Notes under the pieces: model-generated | What the model was told of the DNA's origin: nothing | The model's database searches: none | What the model saw: the letters and a program-made list of their open reading frames with translations, nothing else | Program-made: the position numbers and the translations under genes | Part shown: one piece after another, positions 49,901 to 57,843 of the stretch | Position numbering within the stretch: the first letter of the stretch is position 1 | How the letters are laid out: each line of letters starts with the position of its first letter | Origin: Bryobacterales bacterium | GTDB taxonomy: Bacteria > Acidobacteriota > Terriglobia > Bryobacterales > UBA6623 | Length of the DNA: 58,990 bases | Direction: 5' to 3' | Assembly (NCBI GenBank): GCA_022826925.1 | Contig: JAJDTX010000080.1 | Span: 1 to 58,990 of the forward strand

Positions 49901-50366
49901 CGAAGACCTCTCGATTGACCAAGGGCAGCTCGAGAACGCGCTTGTTCTCAACCACGGCGGCGAGGGAGCCGCGAGATGTCTCGACGAGCGGGCTCGCCGC
50001 TTCCACCGTAACCGTTTCGGTGATCGCGCCGAGCTCTAGCACGGCGTCATATGTCAGGGCGCTGCCGACTTCAACGCGCAGGTTGCTGACCTGGTGAGGC
50101 CGGAACCCGTCCGACTCCATGCGGATCGAATACGACCCTGGCAAGACGCCGGGCAGGTAGTACGTCCCGTCCCCTTGCGTTTCCACCATGTTCGAGGTCC
50201 CCTGATCCTCGTTGGTGATTTCCACTTGGACTCCCGGGATGACCGCTCCGGTGTTGTCGGTTGCGGTGCCCAAGATCGTGCCCAGCGTCTGCGAAGGTGC
50301 CGGGCTGGTCAGGGCAGCCAATACGGCCGTTGCTAGTAGCAACCGAGAGAACGTATTCAGCGACAT
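46956..50366 (-). CDS. TonB-dependent receptor with carboxypeptidase-regulatory domain (Oar-like) 3
   Basis: The largest receptor, 1136 aa. The ATG is fixed by an AAGGAGG eight bases upstream and begins MSLNTFSRLLLATAVLAALT, a clean signal peptide. A CarboxypepD_reg domain follows (ILGTATDNTGAVIPGVQVEI). The plug region has VFDLIDLTPGAQRM, GGGDVTIAGGRTRSAGVFID and AAGFMNATTKSGTNEFHGSG. A long barrel closes with MQLGLKFYF. It is divergent from the arylsulfatase gene across a 485-base gap, a common layout for co-regulated glycan-use genes. Cargo not established. Confidence 0.92.
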   Translation of the reverse strand: MSLNTFSRLLLATAVLAALTSPAPSQTLGTILGTATDNTGAVIPGVQVEITNEDQGTSNMVETQGDGTYYLPGVLPGSYSIRMESDGFRPHQVSNLRVEVGSALTYDAVLELGAITETVTVEAASPLVETSRGSLAAVVENKRVLELPLVNREVFDLIDLTPGAQRMRNSNRAGGGDVTIAGGRTRSAGVFIDGVVNSRTGIGATITELSPPVDAISEVRVEANAPTAEYGRSAAGFMNATTKSGTNEFHGSGYWFMRNDAFSARGWDAKSRTKLRRNVPGGTIGGPIVKNKAFFFYNYDITIQNLEDLRVRSVGLPEWKTGDLSTMLQSNGVLRRVYDPLTSTGRGGEMQFANNVIPSSRLDPVAQAAIAFVPTANRTEVDVSNEGNWVANLPRELRRTSHTMRVDYEVDPNDKLTFRYNLFMPVTDGRVPSPDWGPADPNAVSLPQRQQNILLSYTKLFSPTFFMTATGGFFRYRNDVQGVNLNEDLASQIGLTGVGPDVFPRFNIGGNPSITSIGAGLSRRLFAFTNFEYTAHFTKVAGNQTFKFGIDYRKYQGSELGRQTASGVFDFANTDTRGLNPDGSVISGTGADLASFLIGQADRARVQANPSFGRRSAYVAGFFQDDWRVNGQLTLNLGLRYEYEGPFTEVADRVAGWDPELPLPAAGTNGIRPDQKGAFFFAGRDGFPRNPVNADRNNFGPRFGFAVKPGGASNTVVRGGFAVMFGGNYDGNVLQTGSQGFGGAGNIGGGQVPLLKDGMPSTFLQIPDASELNHNFGTRGTNFVQGRVDFVDRYHRTPYAFDWNLTFQHQVGEQLFEVRYYAKFAKKVNLRRMNINQIHPLNLPRVGSNEFGNQAQRLLKPFTQYGGTGQIRMNNPNFFSSDYQGITFKTERRFNQGVGYIFLYTFSRWYDNAPFVGENAASLGDHDWFQNIYDRASEWSLSGNHAPHRIVFSPVYELPFGRGKFVNLSGPANVVLGGWQISGIYTFQSGSPFGVTVLNGARDLKGDNAADATLYANLIGDPNHPNRGDPALGGRRGVLWTNEAGFEAPAPFTLGNAGRKVRGTLGPGTPHIFNIALSKNTQITERLRMQFRLETFNSFNTPEFNNPRDQVGQSGFGVVNAGNSHREMQLGLKFYF

Positions 50367-50374
50367 GGTGAGAG

Positions 50375-50381
50375 CCTCCTT
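50375..50381 (-). promoter_or_regulatory. Shine-Dalgarno of receptor 3
   Basis: AAGGAGG on the minus strand, eight bases before the ATG at 50366. It decides this start against an in-frame ATG eleven codons upstream. Confidence 0.75.
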
Positions 50382-50472
50382 TTGTTTGTCAGGACTCAAG
50401 ACGTGGCCAATGCGCCAACAGGCTAGTGCCGGTTCCGGTGGAGTTCAACCGCGTTTGGGCAAAAAACCGTAC

Positions 50473-50488
50473 GTTTTCAGCAGAAAAC
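50473..50488. repeat. Perfect 6-bp inverted repeat in divergent promoter region
   Basis: GTTTTC AGCA GAAAAC in the sulfatase/receptor intergenic region. Could be a regulator binding site; no known motif assigned. Confidence 0.5.
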
Positions 50489-50851
50489 ACGGGAACATGG
50501 CCGGTTTTTCGCCAAGCCGACCGAATCGCGAGGCTTCGGAGCGGCCAACGGCTTGGGCTTTGCCGTGGCCGCACGAATCGCGGAAGACGCCGCTAGGCCT
50601 GCCTCCGTCCGTCCGTTGACCACAGCCAGATCATGGCGTCTCGGGGCAGGCAATCCGACTCGGGGGACTCCCCTCGATGCTCGGGAAGTTCAGCCCGGCG
50701 TGGACGGCTCGCAGGTAGGAGCGGGCGGTCCAGTCAGGGAACGAGTGGGTACCCCTGCGTCGGCCGAACATCCACGTCGAAGGAGTTCCTGATCTTGCCG
50801 CCCCGAGAGCGGGCCGCAAACGCCGGAGGGAGGGTTGCTAGACTGCTTGCC

Positions 50852-52345
50852 ATGCGCCGGTGGCAAGCGATCTTGTTGCTTCTTACTTCGTTCGCGGCAG
50901 TCGCCCGTGCGCAGCTGCCGAACATCGTTGTTGTGTTGGCGGATGACATGGGCTGGGGCGACCCGCAGTCGTACCAGCCCGCGTCCAAGATTCCCACGCC
51001 CAACATCGACAGGCTGGCGCGCGAGGGCATGCGCTTCACCGATGCCCACAGCCCGTCGTCGGTCTGCACGCCGACGCGTTACGGCCTGCTGACCGGGCGC
51101 TATGCGTGGCGGACGTCGCTCACCAGCGGGGTCTTGGATGGGTTCGGCCCGCCGCTGATCGACCCGCGGCAGGACGACACTGTCGCGCTGCTGCTGAAGC
51201 GTTCCGGCTACCGTACCGCGGCCGTGGGCAAGTGGCATCTCGGCATGCGCTGGTTCGACAAGCGCGGCGATCCGATGCCGCGTCGGACAGGCGGGTTTCG
51301 CCCCGGCGACGATGTGGATTACACGGCTGAACTGCGGGGAGGGCCCTTGGACGTTGGATTCGACACGTTCTTCGGGATTTCCGCCTCGCTTGACATGAGC
51401 CCGTACTGCTTCCTGCGGAATCGCTCCGTGGAGATGATTCCAGACATGCCCGTTCCGGCCAGCAGGGCGGACATTTTTTCGGGCTTGGCGGCTGGCGTGC
51501 GCTCGCGAGGCTTTCGAGTGGAGGACGTGCTGCCGAGGCTGGCCGAGGAAGCCGAGCGCCTGATCGACCAGCAGGCCGGCCGGGACGAGCCCTTGTTCCT
51601 GTACATGCCGCTGGCGTCACCACACCTGCCGGTCGCGCCGGTTAGCCCCGGTAGCAGTCGCGCCGGTCTCTACGGTGACTTTGTATTTGAGACGGACCGG
51701 GCGCTCGGAACGGTCTTGGAAGCATTGGACCGGAATGGGTTGAGCGACGACACGCTCGTGCTCTTCACCAGCGACAACGGCGGCTTGTGGCACTGGTGGG
51801 ACTTTCGCGCCGCCGATGACGGCGGAGCCTCCCCGCGCACGGCGCGAGGGGATTATGTCCGCGGCTACGGACATCAGAGCAACGCAGCCTTGCGCGGCAC
51901 GAAGGCGGACATCTTCGAGGGTGGCCACAGGGTGCCGTTTGTCGTCCGCTGGCCGGGCCAGGCAGCGGCGGGTACCACCAGCGACGCGCTGGTCGTGCTG
52001 ACCGACCTATACGCCACCGTTGCGGAGATCGTCGGCACGGAGGTGCAGGGCACTTCGGGCCAAGACAGCCATTCGCTGGTGCCCGTGTTGCAAGGGAGCG
52101 GCAGCTCCGGGCGGACTTCGGCCGTTCACCACTCTTCGCGAGGCATGTTCGCCATCCGCAAGGGTAACTGGAAGCTGGTTGCCGGCCGCGGCTCTGGCGG
52201 GTTCACCGTTCCTCGCGAGATCGACGGATCCGGCGGCCAGCTCTACGACTTGGCGGCCGATCCGCAGGAGACTGAGAACCTGTATGGCTCCCGGCCCGAG
52301 GTCGTCGCGGAACTTGAGGAACTGCTGCGGGCGATCCGGCAGTGA
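50852..52345 (+). CDS. Secreted arylsulfatase
   Basis: A 497-aa sulfatase with a Sec signal peptide (MRRWQAILLLLTSFAAVARA). Metal-binding start: PNIVVVLADDMGWGDPQ. The formylglycine motif is complete: SSVCTPTRYGLLTG (Cys-x-Pro-x-Arg). The substrate-loop region has TAAVGKWHLGMRW, and the second metal motif is LVLFTSDNGGLWHWWDF. The family end GGQLYDLAADPQETENLYG is present. It would cleave sulfate esters in the periplasm. It is divergent from receptor 3. The ATG choice is set by the signal peptide; a long upstream extension has no domain. Confidence 0.93.
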   Translation: MRRWQAILLLLTSFAAVARAQLPNIVVVLADDMGWGDPQSYQPASKIPTPNIDRLAREGMRFTDAHSPSSVCTPTRYGLLTGRYAWRTSLTSGVLDGFGPPLIDPRQDDTVALLLKRSGYRTAAVGKWHLGMRWFDKRGDPMPRRTGGFRPGDDVDYTAELRGGPLDVGFDTFFGISASLDMSPYCFLRNRSVEMIPDMPVPASRADIFSGLAAGVRSRGFRVEDVLPRLAEEAERLIDQQAGRDEPLFLYMPLASPHLPVAPVSPGSSRAGLYGDFVFETDRALGTVLEALDRNGLSDDTLVLFTSDNGGLWHWWDFRAADDGGASPRTARGDYVRGYGHQSNAALRGTKADIFEGGHRVPFVVRWPGQAAAGTTSDALVVLTDLYATVAEIVGTEVQGTSGQDSHSLVPVLQGSGSSGRTSAVHHSSRGMFAIRKGNWKLVAGRGSGGFTVPREIDGSGGQLYDLAADPQETENLYGSRPEVVAELEELLRAIRQ

Positions 52346-52497
52346 TGCTTGCAAGCGGGAGGCGGCTGCAAGAGCGGATCTTTCGCCTGCTCAGGGTGCG
52401 CCGGAATCTCGGGGATTCTCGTGCCCAGATTTGCTGAGGCTGCATCCCAGAGCGCCGCGTCTGCGGGCATGGCCGAGGACGCCCTCGTTGAGAGCGT

Positions 52498-53379
52498 TCA
52501 GGCGCCTGTCAGGTCGCGCAGAGCTTTTCGGTCCCGAACGAACGCATCCATGCACTCGCGCTGTTTCGCGGGGTCGCGATGGTCGATGTACTCCATATGT
52601 AGCGACACGGGTGTTCCCGCGCTGACCTCGGCGCTCACCATTTCGAACAACTCCGGGTCGACTTGCCCGGTTCCCAGGGGCACGTTGACGGCCTTGCGGC
52701 CTTGCCAGCTGAAATCCTTCATATAGACCACGCGCACGCGACTGCGGATCACTCGCCACAGCACCGACCACGACAGGCCAGCTTCGGCCGTGGCGTGGCG
52801 AAGATCGAAGATTGCCGATACCTGCTTCTCGGGAACTCCATCCAGCAGGCGGTGGATGTCCCAGACAGATCCGCCGACGATGCTCCTGCCGGCGTGGTTC
52901 TGATAGAGTCCCGCAATCCGAAACTCGCTCAGGTAGTCGGCGAGACGCAGCACGGTCTGGCGATGCTCTTCGAGCTGGGCAAGGATAGGGCGCTCGAAGT
53001 CGTAGCGGTAGTAGGCCATGCGGAACCACTTGATGCCGAGGCTGTCCGCGGTCTTGATCACTCGCTGCGAGAGCGGATCGTCGGCGTCCTTGATGCCGGT
53101 GGTGATCATCGTGACGCTTCGGTTGCGCTTCTCGAGAGCCCGGACCAGCAGTGGCAGATCGCGTTCGACGTGCTCCGGCTCGACTTGGCCGCCTTTGCGG
53201 ACGGTCGCTTCGATGCCGTCGAGGTCGTTTTCCTCGAGAAAGACGGCGACCTCATCGAAGGAGAGCCACTGCAAGTGCTTGGCAAAGGCGAGCACCGGCC
53301 CGAAACGCTGATCGGAAGCTGGCAGGGCGCTGGCAAGGGCGGCGCCCGCGCCCAGTCTCACTAGGTCTCTTCTGTTCAT
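52498..53379 (-). CDS. Exported sugar phosphate isomerase/epimerase-like TIM barrel
   Basis: A 293-aa AP-endonuclease-2/xylose-isomerase-like barrel. The leader MNRRDLVRLGAGAALASALP carries a twin-arginine, so it is likely Tat-exported. Barrel strands seen: AFAKHLQWLSFDEVAVFLEE, DGIEATVRKGGQVEPEHVE, IAGLYQNHAGRSIVGG, AIFDLRHATAEAG, VRVVYMKDFSWQG and VSLHMEYIDHRDPAKQ. These hold the usual metal-site Glu/His/Asp positions. Substrate unknown; exported members are typical of polysaccharide-degrading Acidobacteriota and Planctomycetes. It follows the arylsulfatase tail to tail. Confidence 0.85.
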   Translation of the reverse strand: MNRRDLVRLGAGAALASALPASDQRFGPVLAFAKHLQWLSFDEVAVFLEENDLDGIEATVRKGGQVEPEHVERDLPLLVRALEKRNRSVTMITTGIKDADDPLSQRVIKTADSLGIKWFRMAYYRYDFERPILAQLEEHRQTVLRLADYLSEFRIAGLYQNHAGRSIVGGSVWDIHRLLDGVPEKQVSAIFDLRHATAEAGLSWSVLWRVIRSRVRVVYMKDFSWQGRKAVNVPLGTGQVDPELFEMVSAEVSAGTPVSLHMEYIDHRDPAKQRECMDAFVRDRKALRDLTGA

Positions 53380-53439
53380 CCGAACATTCCTCTCTCGGCC
53401 GGCCGCCTAGTTCAGCAGCCGGTTGCCTGACAGGGTAGC

Positions 53440-54204
53440 TCATGGTGCCGGTTGCCGAGGCGGCTCAACGGAATTCTGCAATCCAAGGCGGCGCGATGTT
53501 GAGGGCAGGCCGCCGTAGCGCCGCTCGCGGCGGCGAAAGGCTTCAACCGCCCGGCGCAATTCCTCGCCGCCAAAGTCCGGCCACAGCGTTTCGACGAACA
53601 CCAGTTCCGCGTAGGCCGATTCAAACAGCAGGAAATCGCTCAGTCGCTGTTCGCCGCTCGTGCGGATGATCAGGTCGACCGGCGGCGTCTCGGGATCGGA
53701 GTGGCAGGCGCGGTTGACCTGTCTCAGGAAGCCGCGCTCATCGCAAGGCTCGTCCGCCCTGAGCCCGGCGGCTGCGCCCAGAATGGCCGAGCGTCCGGAA
53801 TAGTCGACGGCCAACCGCAGGTACAACCGCGGTCCGTCTCGTGTCGCGAGTTCGGCCGTCTCGATCGCACGGACAAGGGCGGGCGACAAGCGGTCTCGTC
53901 GGCCGATCAACCCGATCCGCACTCCGCGCCGACGACAGTTCGTTCGCTCGCGGACTAGGAACGACTCGAGCAACCCCATCAGCACCGACACCTCGTCGGC
54001 TGGCCGGCGCCAGTTATCGGCGGAGAATGCGTAGAGCGTCAGCGTCGTGATTCCAAGCGCAGGAGCGGCTTCCACCGCGCGTCGCACTGCGTCGGCCCCG
54101 CGCCCGTGTCCCTCCGTGCGCGGGAGCCCGCGCGCCTGGGCCCAGCGGCCGTTGCCGTCCATGATCAGGCCGACGTGCAGCCCTTCGTTAGGCGATCTGG
54201 CCAT
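53440..54204 (-). CDS. uppS: Polyprenyl diphosphate synthase (UppS-type)
   Basis: A 254-aa cis-prenyltransferase that builds undecaprenyl diphosphate for cell-wall synthesis. Seen: the catalytic Asp in VGLIMDGNGRWAQARGLPRT, LTLYAFSADNWRRP, the conserved LRLAVDYSGRSAI, and DLIIRTSGEQRLSDFLLFES followed by LVFVETLWPDF. I chose ATG at 54204 because it places the Asp at the usual distance. ATG at 54219 (MRKHK) is also possible, with a GAGG in range. A longer upstream extension lacks family sequence. It stands apart from the usual cdsA/dxr neighbours. Confidence 0.9.
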   Translation of the reverse strand: MARSPNEGLHVGLIMDGNGRWAQARGLPRTEGHGRGADAVRRAVEAAPALGITTLTLYAFSADNWRRPADEVSVLMGLLESFLVRERTNCRRRGVRIGLIGRRDRLSPALVRAIETAELATRDGPRLYLRLAVDYSGRSAILGAAAGLRADEPCDERGFLRQVNRACHSDPETPPVDLIIRTSGEQRLSDFLLFESAYAELVFVETLWPDFGGEELRRAVEAFRRRERRYGGLPSTSRRLGLQNSVEPPRQPAP

Positions 54205-54219
54205 CTTGTGTTTCCTCAT

Positions 54220-54516
54220 GTCGCCTCGCGACCCGCGCACGCAGGTCGCCGGTGTCGTCGCGGGACGCGGCTGGTTCCGCCTCCCGGCCGAAGCTGCGCA
54301 GGACTTGCTCCAAGACGGGGGGCATTCGTAGCACCCGTTTGCTTCGGATTGCCCAGTCCCAGAGTGGCTCGAAGTTCGTCCACTCGGCGGGGAAGTTGCA
54401 GCGCCATCGTTCTCGCTCCTTGTGTGTGGCGGGGCCGCCAAGGGAACCGCTCGAGGTCAGTATCGGCAGCGTGCCGCGCCAATACGTGAGCAAAAAGTGA
54501 GGGTTTGGTGATCTTT
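54220..54516. other. Intergenic region between uppS and the CadC-like regulator gene
   Basis: About 300 bases. A 101-codon minus-strand frame (from 54493, running slightly into uppS) contains a Trp-rich patch (FEPLWDWAIRSK) but no family signature, and I do not call it a gene. Nothing else is seen. Confidence 0.4.
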
Positions 54517-54545
54517 CGCTGAAACCGGTTGAAACCGGTTCAGCG
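54517..54545 (-). terminator. Hairpin overlapping the end of the CadC-like gene
   Basis: CGCTGAAACCGG TTGAAA CCGGTTCAGCG: an 11-bp stem with one bulged A. It includes the stop codon of the CadC-like regulator on the minus strand. A direct repeat GAAACCGGTT occurs twice inside it. A T-run follows only 22 bases later, so intrinsic termination is uncertain. Confidence 0.5.
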
Positions 54546-55916
54546 GGGCCGCTTGGTCAGCCCGGCAGACAGGCCTGAGCCGAACATGAGGCCTTCGAAG
54601 ACGCTGATGGCGACCTTGGTCACTGTCCCTGGCTCCTGCTCCCCGAGCAAACGGGCCAATGGCCCGAGGCCAACCTGGGATCCGGGGAAACTCTGCGCCA
54701 TGAAATCGAGGCTTAATGCCCCGAGGGCGCGGCCGCTCCAACCCAGTATCCCGGCCCCGAATGCGCAGGCGAGGCCGGTCAGGAGAGCCACCCGGGCCCG
54801 GTCGAGCCCATGCGGCGTGGCCATGCCACCCTCTGCGGTCGGCGTGGCCAGCCCGTACCCTAGACCGACGGCTCCGCCGAGGACCAAGCCCTCCACCGCA
54901 CCGGCCAGCGGCGAGAGATCGCGGCCGAACAGACCCTCGAGCACGAGCCGTCCCACGAGATGTGCGGCCGCGCCGACTGCCAGGCCGCTGGAGGCGCCCG
55001 CCACTGCGAGCGCCAGCCGGCGCTGAGCGCGAAATGCGGCTTCCGCGGCGGCGAGCCCGGCCCCGACTCCTGCGGCTGCGATACCGCCGACTACCATTCC
55101 GAGTAGCGGGAGGACAGCCAGCACTCCGTTGTCCGCTGTCGACCCAGGCCCGAAGCGAAGGACAAGGCTGCCGACGAAACCGGCGATCGCACCAGCCGCT
55201 GCTCCACCGGCCGCCGCGGCCATCCACCGACGACGGGCCAGCCCGGCCGCGCGTCGGATACGAAGCAAGAATAGGGTCGCCGCGGCAGTTAGCCATCCCC
55301 GCCTTCCTAACAACGGAACCGGCCCTGCCGCTGGCACGTCCCATCGGGTCTCGCGCAAATATGCGAGCGCCACGGCCTGGCCCTCTCTGCTGTCTAGCCT
55401 CTCCAGAGCCTTCGCCGTGCCGAGCTCATGCAGGGCCTCGGCGGCCTGTCGCCTTCGGTCGTCCCCAGCTTCTCCGTTGTCGGACTTTGGATCGAGCAAT
55501 GCTTCCAATGCCTTGTCGAAGGAAGCGTTCGCGTCGGGTTCCTCAGGTGTGGCCCGTGCAGGCTCCAGAGGCCCCATATCCGGCTCTTCGACGACGTCGT
55601 CGAAGACGAAGCGGTAGCCGTGCCGCGGCATTGTGCGAATAAAGGTCGGCTCACGCGAGTCGTCACCGAGAGTGCGTCGAAGGGTCCGGACCGCTTGGCT
55701 CAAAGCGCCATCGCTGACCACCACATCGCTCCAGACCGAGTCGAGAATGTCGATCCGCGAGACCGCCTCGTCGCGCCGCTCGATGAGCAGCACCAGCAGG
55801 TCGAAGCAACGCGGGATCAGCGGCAGTTCTCGGCCATCGCGGACTAGCGTCCGGCGGGCGGGGGACAGGATGTGGCCTGAGAACCGGTAGCGGGGTTTGC
55901 CCGGCAATGATCGCAT
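54540..55916 (-). CDS. CadC-like winged-helix regulator fused to a membrane domain
   Basis: A 458-aa protein. Residues about 10-105 form an OmpR/PhoB-type winged helix (LPLIPRCFDLLVLLIERRDE, VVVSDGALSQAVRTLRRTLG, FIRTMPRHGYRFVF), the DNA-binding domain of CadC/ToxR-like regulators. A short acidic linker and helical segment (with a repeat-like GTAKALERLDSREGQAVALA) lead to a long alanine/glycine-rich region with several hydrophobic helices (AGAIAGFVGSLVLRFG, VLPLLGMVVGGIAAAGVGAG, ALAVAGASSGLAVGAAAHLV). Membrane-bound one-component regulators of this kind are abundant in Acidobacteriota; the signal is unknown. It lies 65 bases downstream of the DUF5060 lipoprotein gene on the same strand and may share its transcript. 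Confidence 0.85.
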   Translation of the reverse strand: MRSLPGKPRYRFSGHILSPARRTLVRDGRELPLIPRCFDLLVLLIERRDEAVSRIDILDSVWSDVVVSDGALSQAVRTLRRTLGDDSREPTFIRTMPRHGYRFVFDDVVEEPDMGPLEPARATPEEPDANASFDKALEALLDPKSDNGEAGDDRRRQAAEALHELGTAKALERLDSREGQAVALAYLRETRWDVPAAGPVPLLGRRGWLTAAATLFLLRIRRAAGLARRRWMAAAAGGAAAGAIAGFVGSLVLRFGPGSTADNGVLAVLPLLGMVVGGIAAAGVGAGLAAAEAAFRAQRRLALAVAGASSGLAVGAAAHLVGRLVLEGLFGRDLSPLAGAVEGLVLGGAVGLGYGLATPTAEGGMATPHGLDRARVALLTGLACAFGAGILGWSGRALGALSLDFMAQSFPGSQVGLGPLARLLGEQEPGTVTKVAISVFEGLMFGSGLSAGLTKRPR

Positions 55917-55981
55917 CGACTTCAGGCAGTATACGCGGCCGGAACAACGACCCTCTCACTGCCAAGACGCGAAGCGTCCGG

Positions 55982-57766
55982 TCAGTCTCCAGCACGACGC
56001 AAGAGCGCGACCCAGTCCTTGGCGACATCGCCTGGTGCAGGCCCGAGCTGGACCATTCCCGGCCCCGACACGGCGACGCCATCGGCCAAGGGCCCCCCGT
56101 CGGACGGATCGAACCAAGATACTGCGAACTCACCCTCGTTGCCTTCCAGGTCTAGGCTTGCGCTTCCGCCTGACGGAATGTAGACGGCATAGATCTGGCC
56201 GGGCTTCGCCAGCACATATGCCCCACTACTCGGTGCCAGCTGATCGGCCGGGAGCATCTCTTGAAACGGCAAGTGCTCGTGGAAAAACTGGAGCGCATGG
56301 CGGGTCATCGACCAGATCTGCGACCGGGACCGAAAGTCCTCGAGGTTGAGGTCATTGTGGGGATACATGTACCCGAAGTACCATTCGATCCCCCAGCTTC
56401 CGGCCATGAGAGTCGCCCAGAGATGGTCGCGACGCTCGTCTTGCCGGGACTCGTCCTCTGAGTCCGGCGCGACGCCGTCCCGTCCCGTGCGCTGCTCGTC
56501 GAAGGACACCAGCCATGGCCGGCCGGCCTCGCGGGACCTGCGCATCCATTCGATGAGCGCCGTGTGCACGACCGGGTCTTCGCGGATCTGCATTGACGCA
56601 CCTTCGAAATCCTCGAACCCTAGCAAGGGTGCGTAGTGCCTTTCGTGGTGTTCGACGGTCGCATGTGTGTGCATGACAACGGGATGGTTGTACGGATCAA
56701 GCCGGCGCAGGGCGGACGCATGGGCCTTGCGCTGCTCGGTGGAATTCGTGTTTTCCTCCCCGAGGTTCCAGATCAGAGCGGGATGGTGGGCGAAACGGGC
56801 GACGAGTTCCCGGTAGTAGAGCTTGCGATCGGGCCCCAGATCGCCGTCGTCGAGCAGGTGGTCGTTCTCCGTCTCCGCCGTGACCACGTGCAGCAGGATT
56901 CCCAAGCGGTCGGCGTGCGAAAAGACAATCTCCCATTGCTCGAGCTTGCTCACGTCGAACCGGTCGAACGTCGCGGGGTCGATCCACGGCCAGGCGTCGT
57001 CACCGTCTCCGCCGACGTTCTGCGGCAGGAAGTAGATCGAATTCACGCTCTCCGAGGCCAGGTAATTGAGCGCCCCGATCAGCCCCTTGCCCTTGCCGTC
57101 CTGCCACGAGGGATCGCCTTCGCGCCAGTCGCGGAGGTGCGGCTCGTAGCGGTGCAGGAACGCCTCTCGGCGGCCTGTCTCGGCATCGCGGTCGCGAGTC
57201 CCGTCGAAGTCTGCGTAGGCCAATAGGTTCTCCGGGCTGTCCGCGCCGCCCTTGAGAAAGTAGCCGCCGTCTCCAGCGAACCTCGGGTAGCGCTCTCCGA
57301 CGTATTCGAGTCGTCCGCGGGAGCGGAAGTCAGGGGGCTGCTTGTCGGACGCGGCGACCATGAACTCGCCCGTCGCTCCGTCGAATGCCGCCGGCTGCCC
57401 GGCTGCGTGGTCGTCGGAAAGCGCTACCCCTTGGCCCGTTCGGAACGACGCGCGGTAGTTCCACTTTCCTTCAGCGTTAGGAGCGAACCGCACAAGCCAC
57501 TTCGAACCCGACTCGGCGGATGTCTCCGCGGACTGACCATCGGCCGCGAAAAATCCCGGCACGACTAGCTCGCCGGAGGGTCCGGTAAACGTCACATCCA
57601 AGCGATAGTTCGTGAAAGGATTCGGCTCACTTGTTTCGGAGGTCTCGGGCCCGTCGAACGCGAGCGTGACCGTGTGCCAGATCTGGAGTTCGCCCGACAC
57701 GTCTGCCTGTGGTCCGCTGCAACCCGCGAAGACGAGCACAACACAGGAGAGAATCCACGTTCGCAT
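55982..57766 (-). CDS. DUF5060 glycoside-hydrolase-like lipoprotein
   Basis: A 594-aa protein with a lipoprotein leader (MRTWILSCVVLVFAGCSG). The N-terminal DUF5060 beta-sandwich has WHTVTLAFDGPETSE and WLVRFAPNAEGKWNYRASF. A TIM-barrel-like glycoside-hydrolase-type middle has KGLIGALNYLASESVNSIYF, LLHVVTAETENDHLL, ALIWNLGEENTNSTE (Asn-x2-Glu, a plausible acid/base) and WLVSFDEQRTGRDG (a possible second acidic residue). The C-terminal domain is the putative collagen-binding type (YAVYIPSGGSASLDLEGNEG). Probably attached to a membrane and acting on polysaccharide; the substrate is unknown. This fits the glycan theme of the window. Confidence 0.85.
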   Translation of the reverse strand: MRTWILSCVVLVFAGCSGPQADVSGELQIWHTVTLAFDGPETSETSEPNPFTNYRLDVTFTGPSGELVVPGFFAADGQSAETSAESGSKWLVRFAPNAEGKWNYRASFRTGQGVALSDDHAAGQPAAFDGATGEFMVAASDKQPPDFRSRGRLEYVGERYPRFAGDGGYFLKGGADSPENLLAYADFDGTRDRDAETGRREAFLHRYEPHLRDWREGDPSWQDGKGKGLIGALNYLASESVNSIYFLPQNVGGDGDDAWPWIDPATFDRFDVSKLEQWEIVFSHADRLGILLHVVTAETENDHLLDDGDLGPDRKLYYRELVARFAHHPALIWNLGEENTNSTEQRKAHASALRRLDPYNHPVVMHTHATVEHHERHYAPLLGFEDFEGASMQIREDPVVHTALIEWMRRSREAGRPWLVSFDEQRTGRDGVAPDSEDESRQDERRDHLWATLMAGSWGIEWYFGYMYPHNDLNLEDFRSRSQIWSMTRHALQFFHEHLPFQEMLPADQLAPSSGAYVLAKPGQIYAVYIPSGGSASLDLEGNEGEFAVSWFDPSDGGPLADGVAVSGPGMVQLGPAPGDVAKDWVALLRRAGD

Positions 57767-57843
57767 GGGTCGATTCTAACCGCAGTAGAGCCGAGAACCC
57801 GCAGCCAGAGGTGACATGCGGCGGGGATTGGCATTCACCTGCA

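Larger units (their letters stand above)
50367..50851. other. Divergent promoter region, receptor 3 and arylsulfatase
   Basis: No gene supported. It contains a perfect inverted repeat GTTTTC-AGCA-GAAAAC at 50473-50488 inside an AT-rich run (from AAAAAACCGTACG). This could be an operator or transcript hairpin. A possible palindromic regulator site between divergent glycan genes is attractive but unproven. Confidence 0.45.

Noticed and set aside
47715..50039. Very long plus-strand open frame (774 codons) opposite receptor 3
   Set aside because: It is the antisense of a clear TonB-dependent receptor. High GC content keeps the complementary frame open; its composition (Arg/Val/Glu-rich, no domain) is that of a shadow.
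54188..54493. 101-codon minus-strand frame before uppS
   Set aside because: No family signature, no good ribosome site, and it overlaps the start of uppS; insufficient to call.
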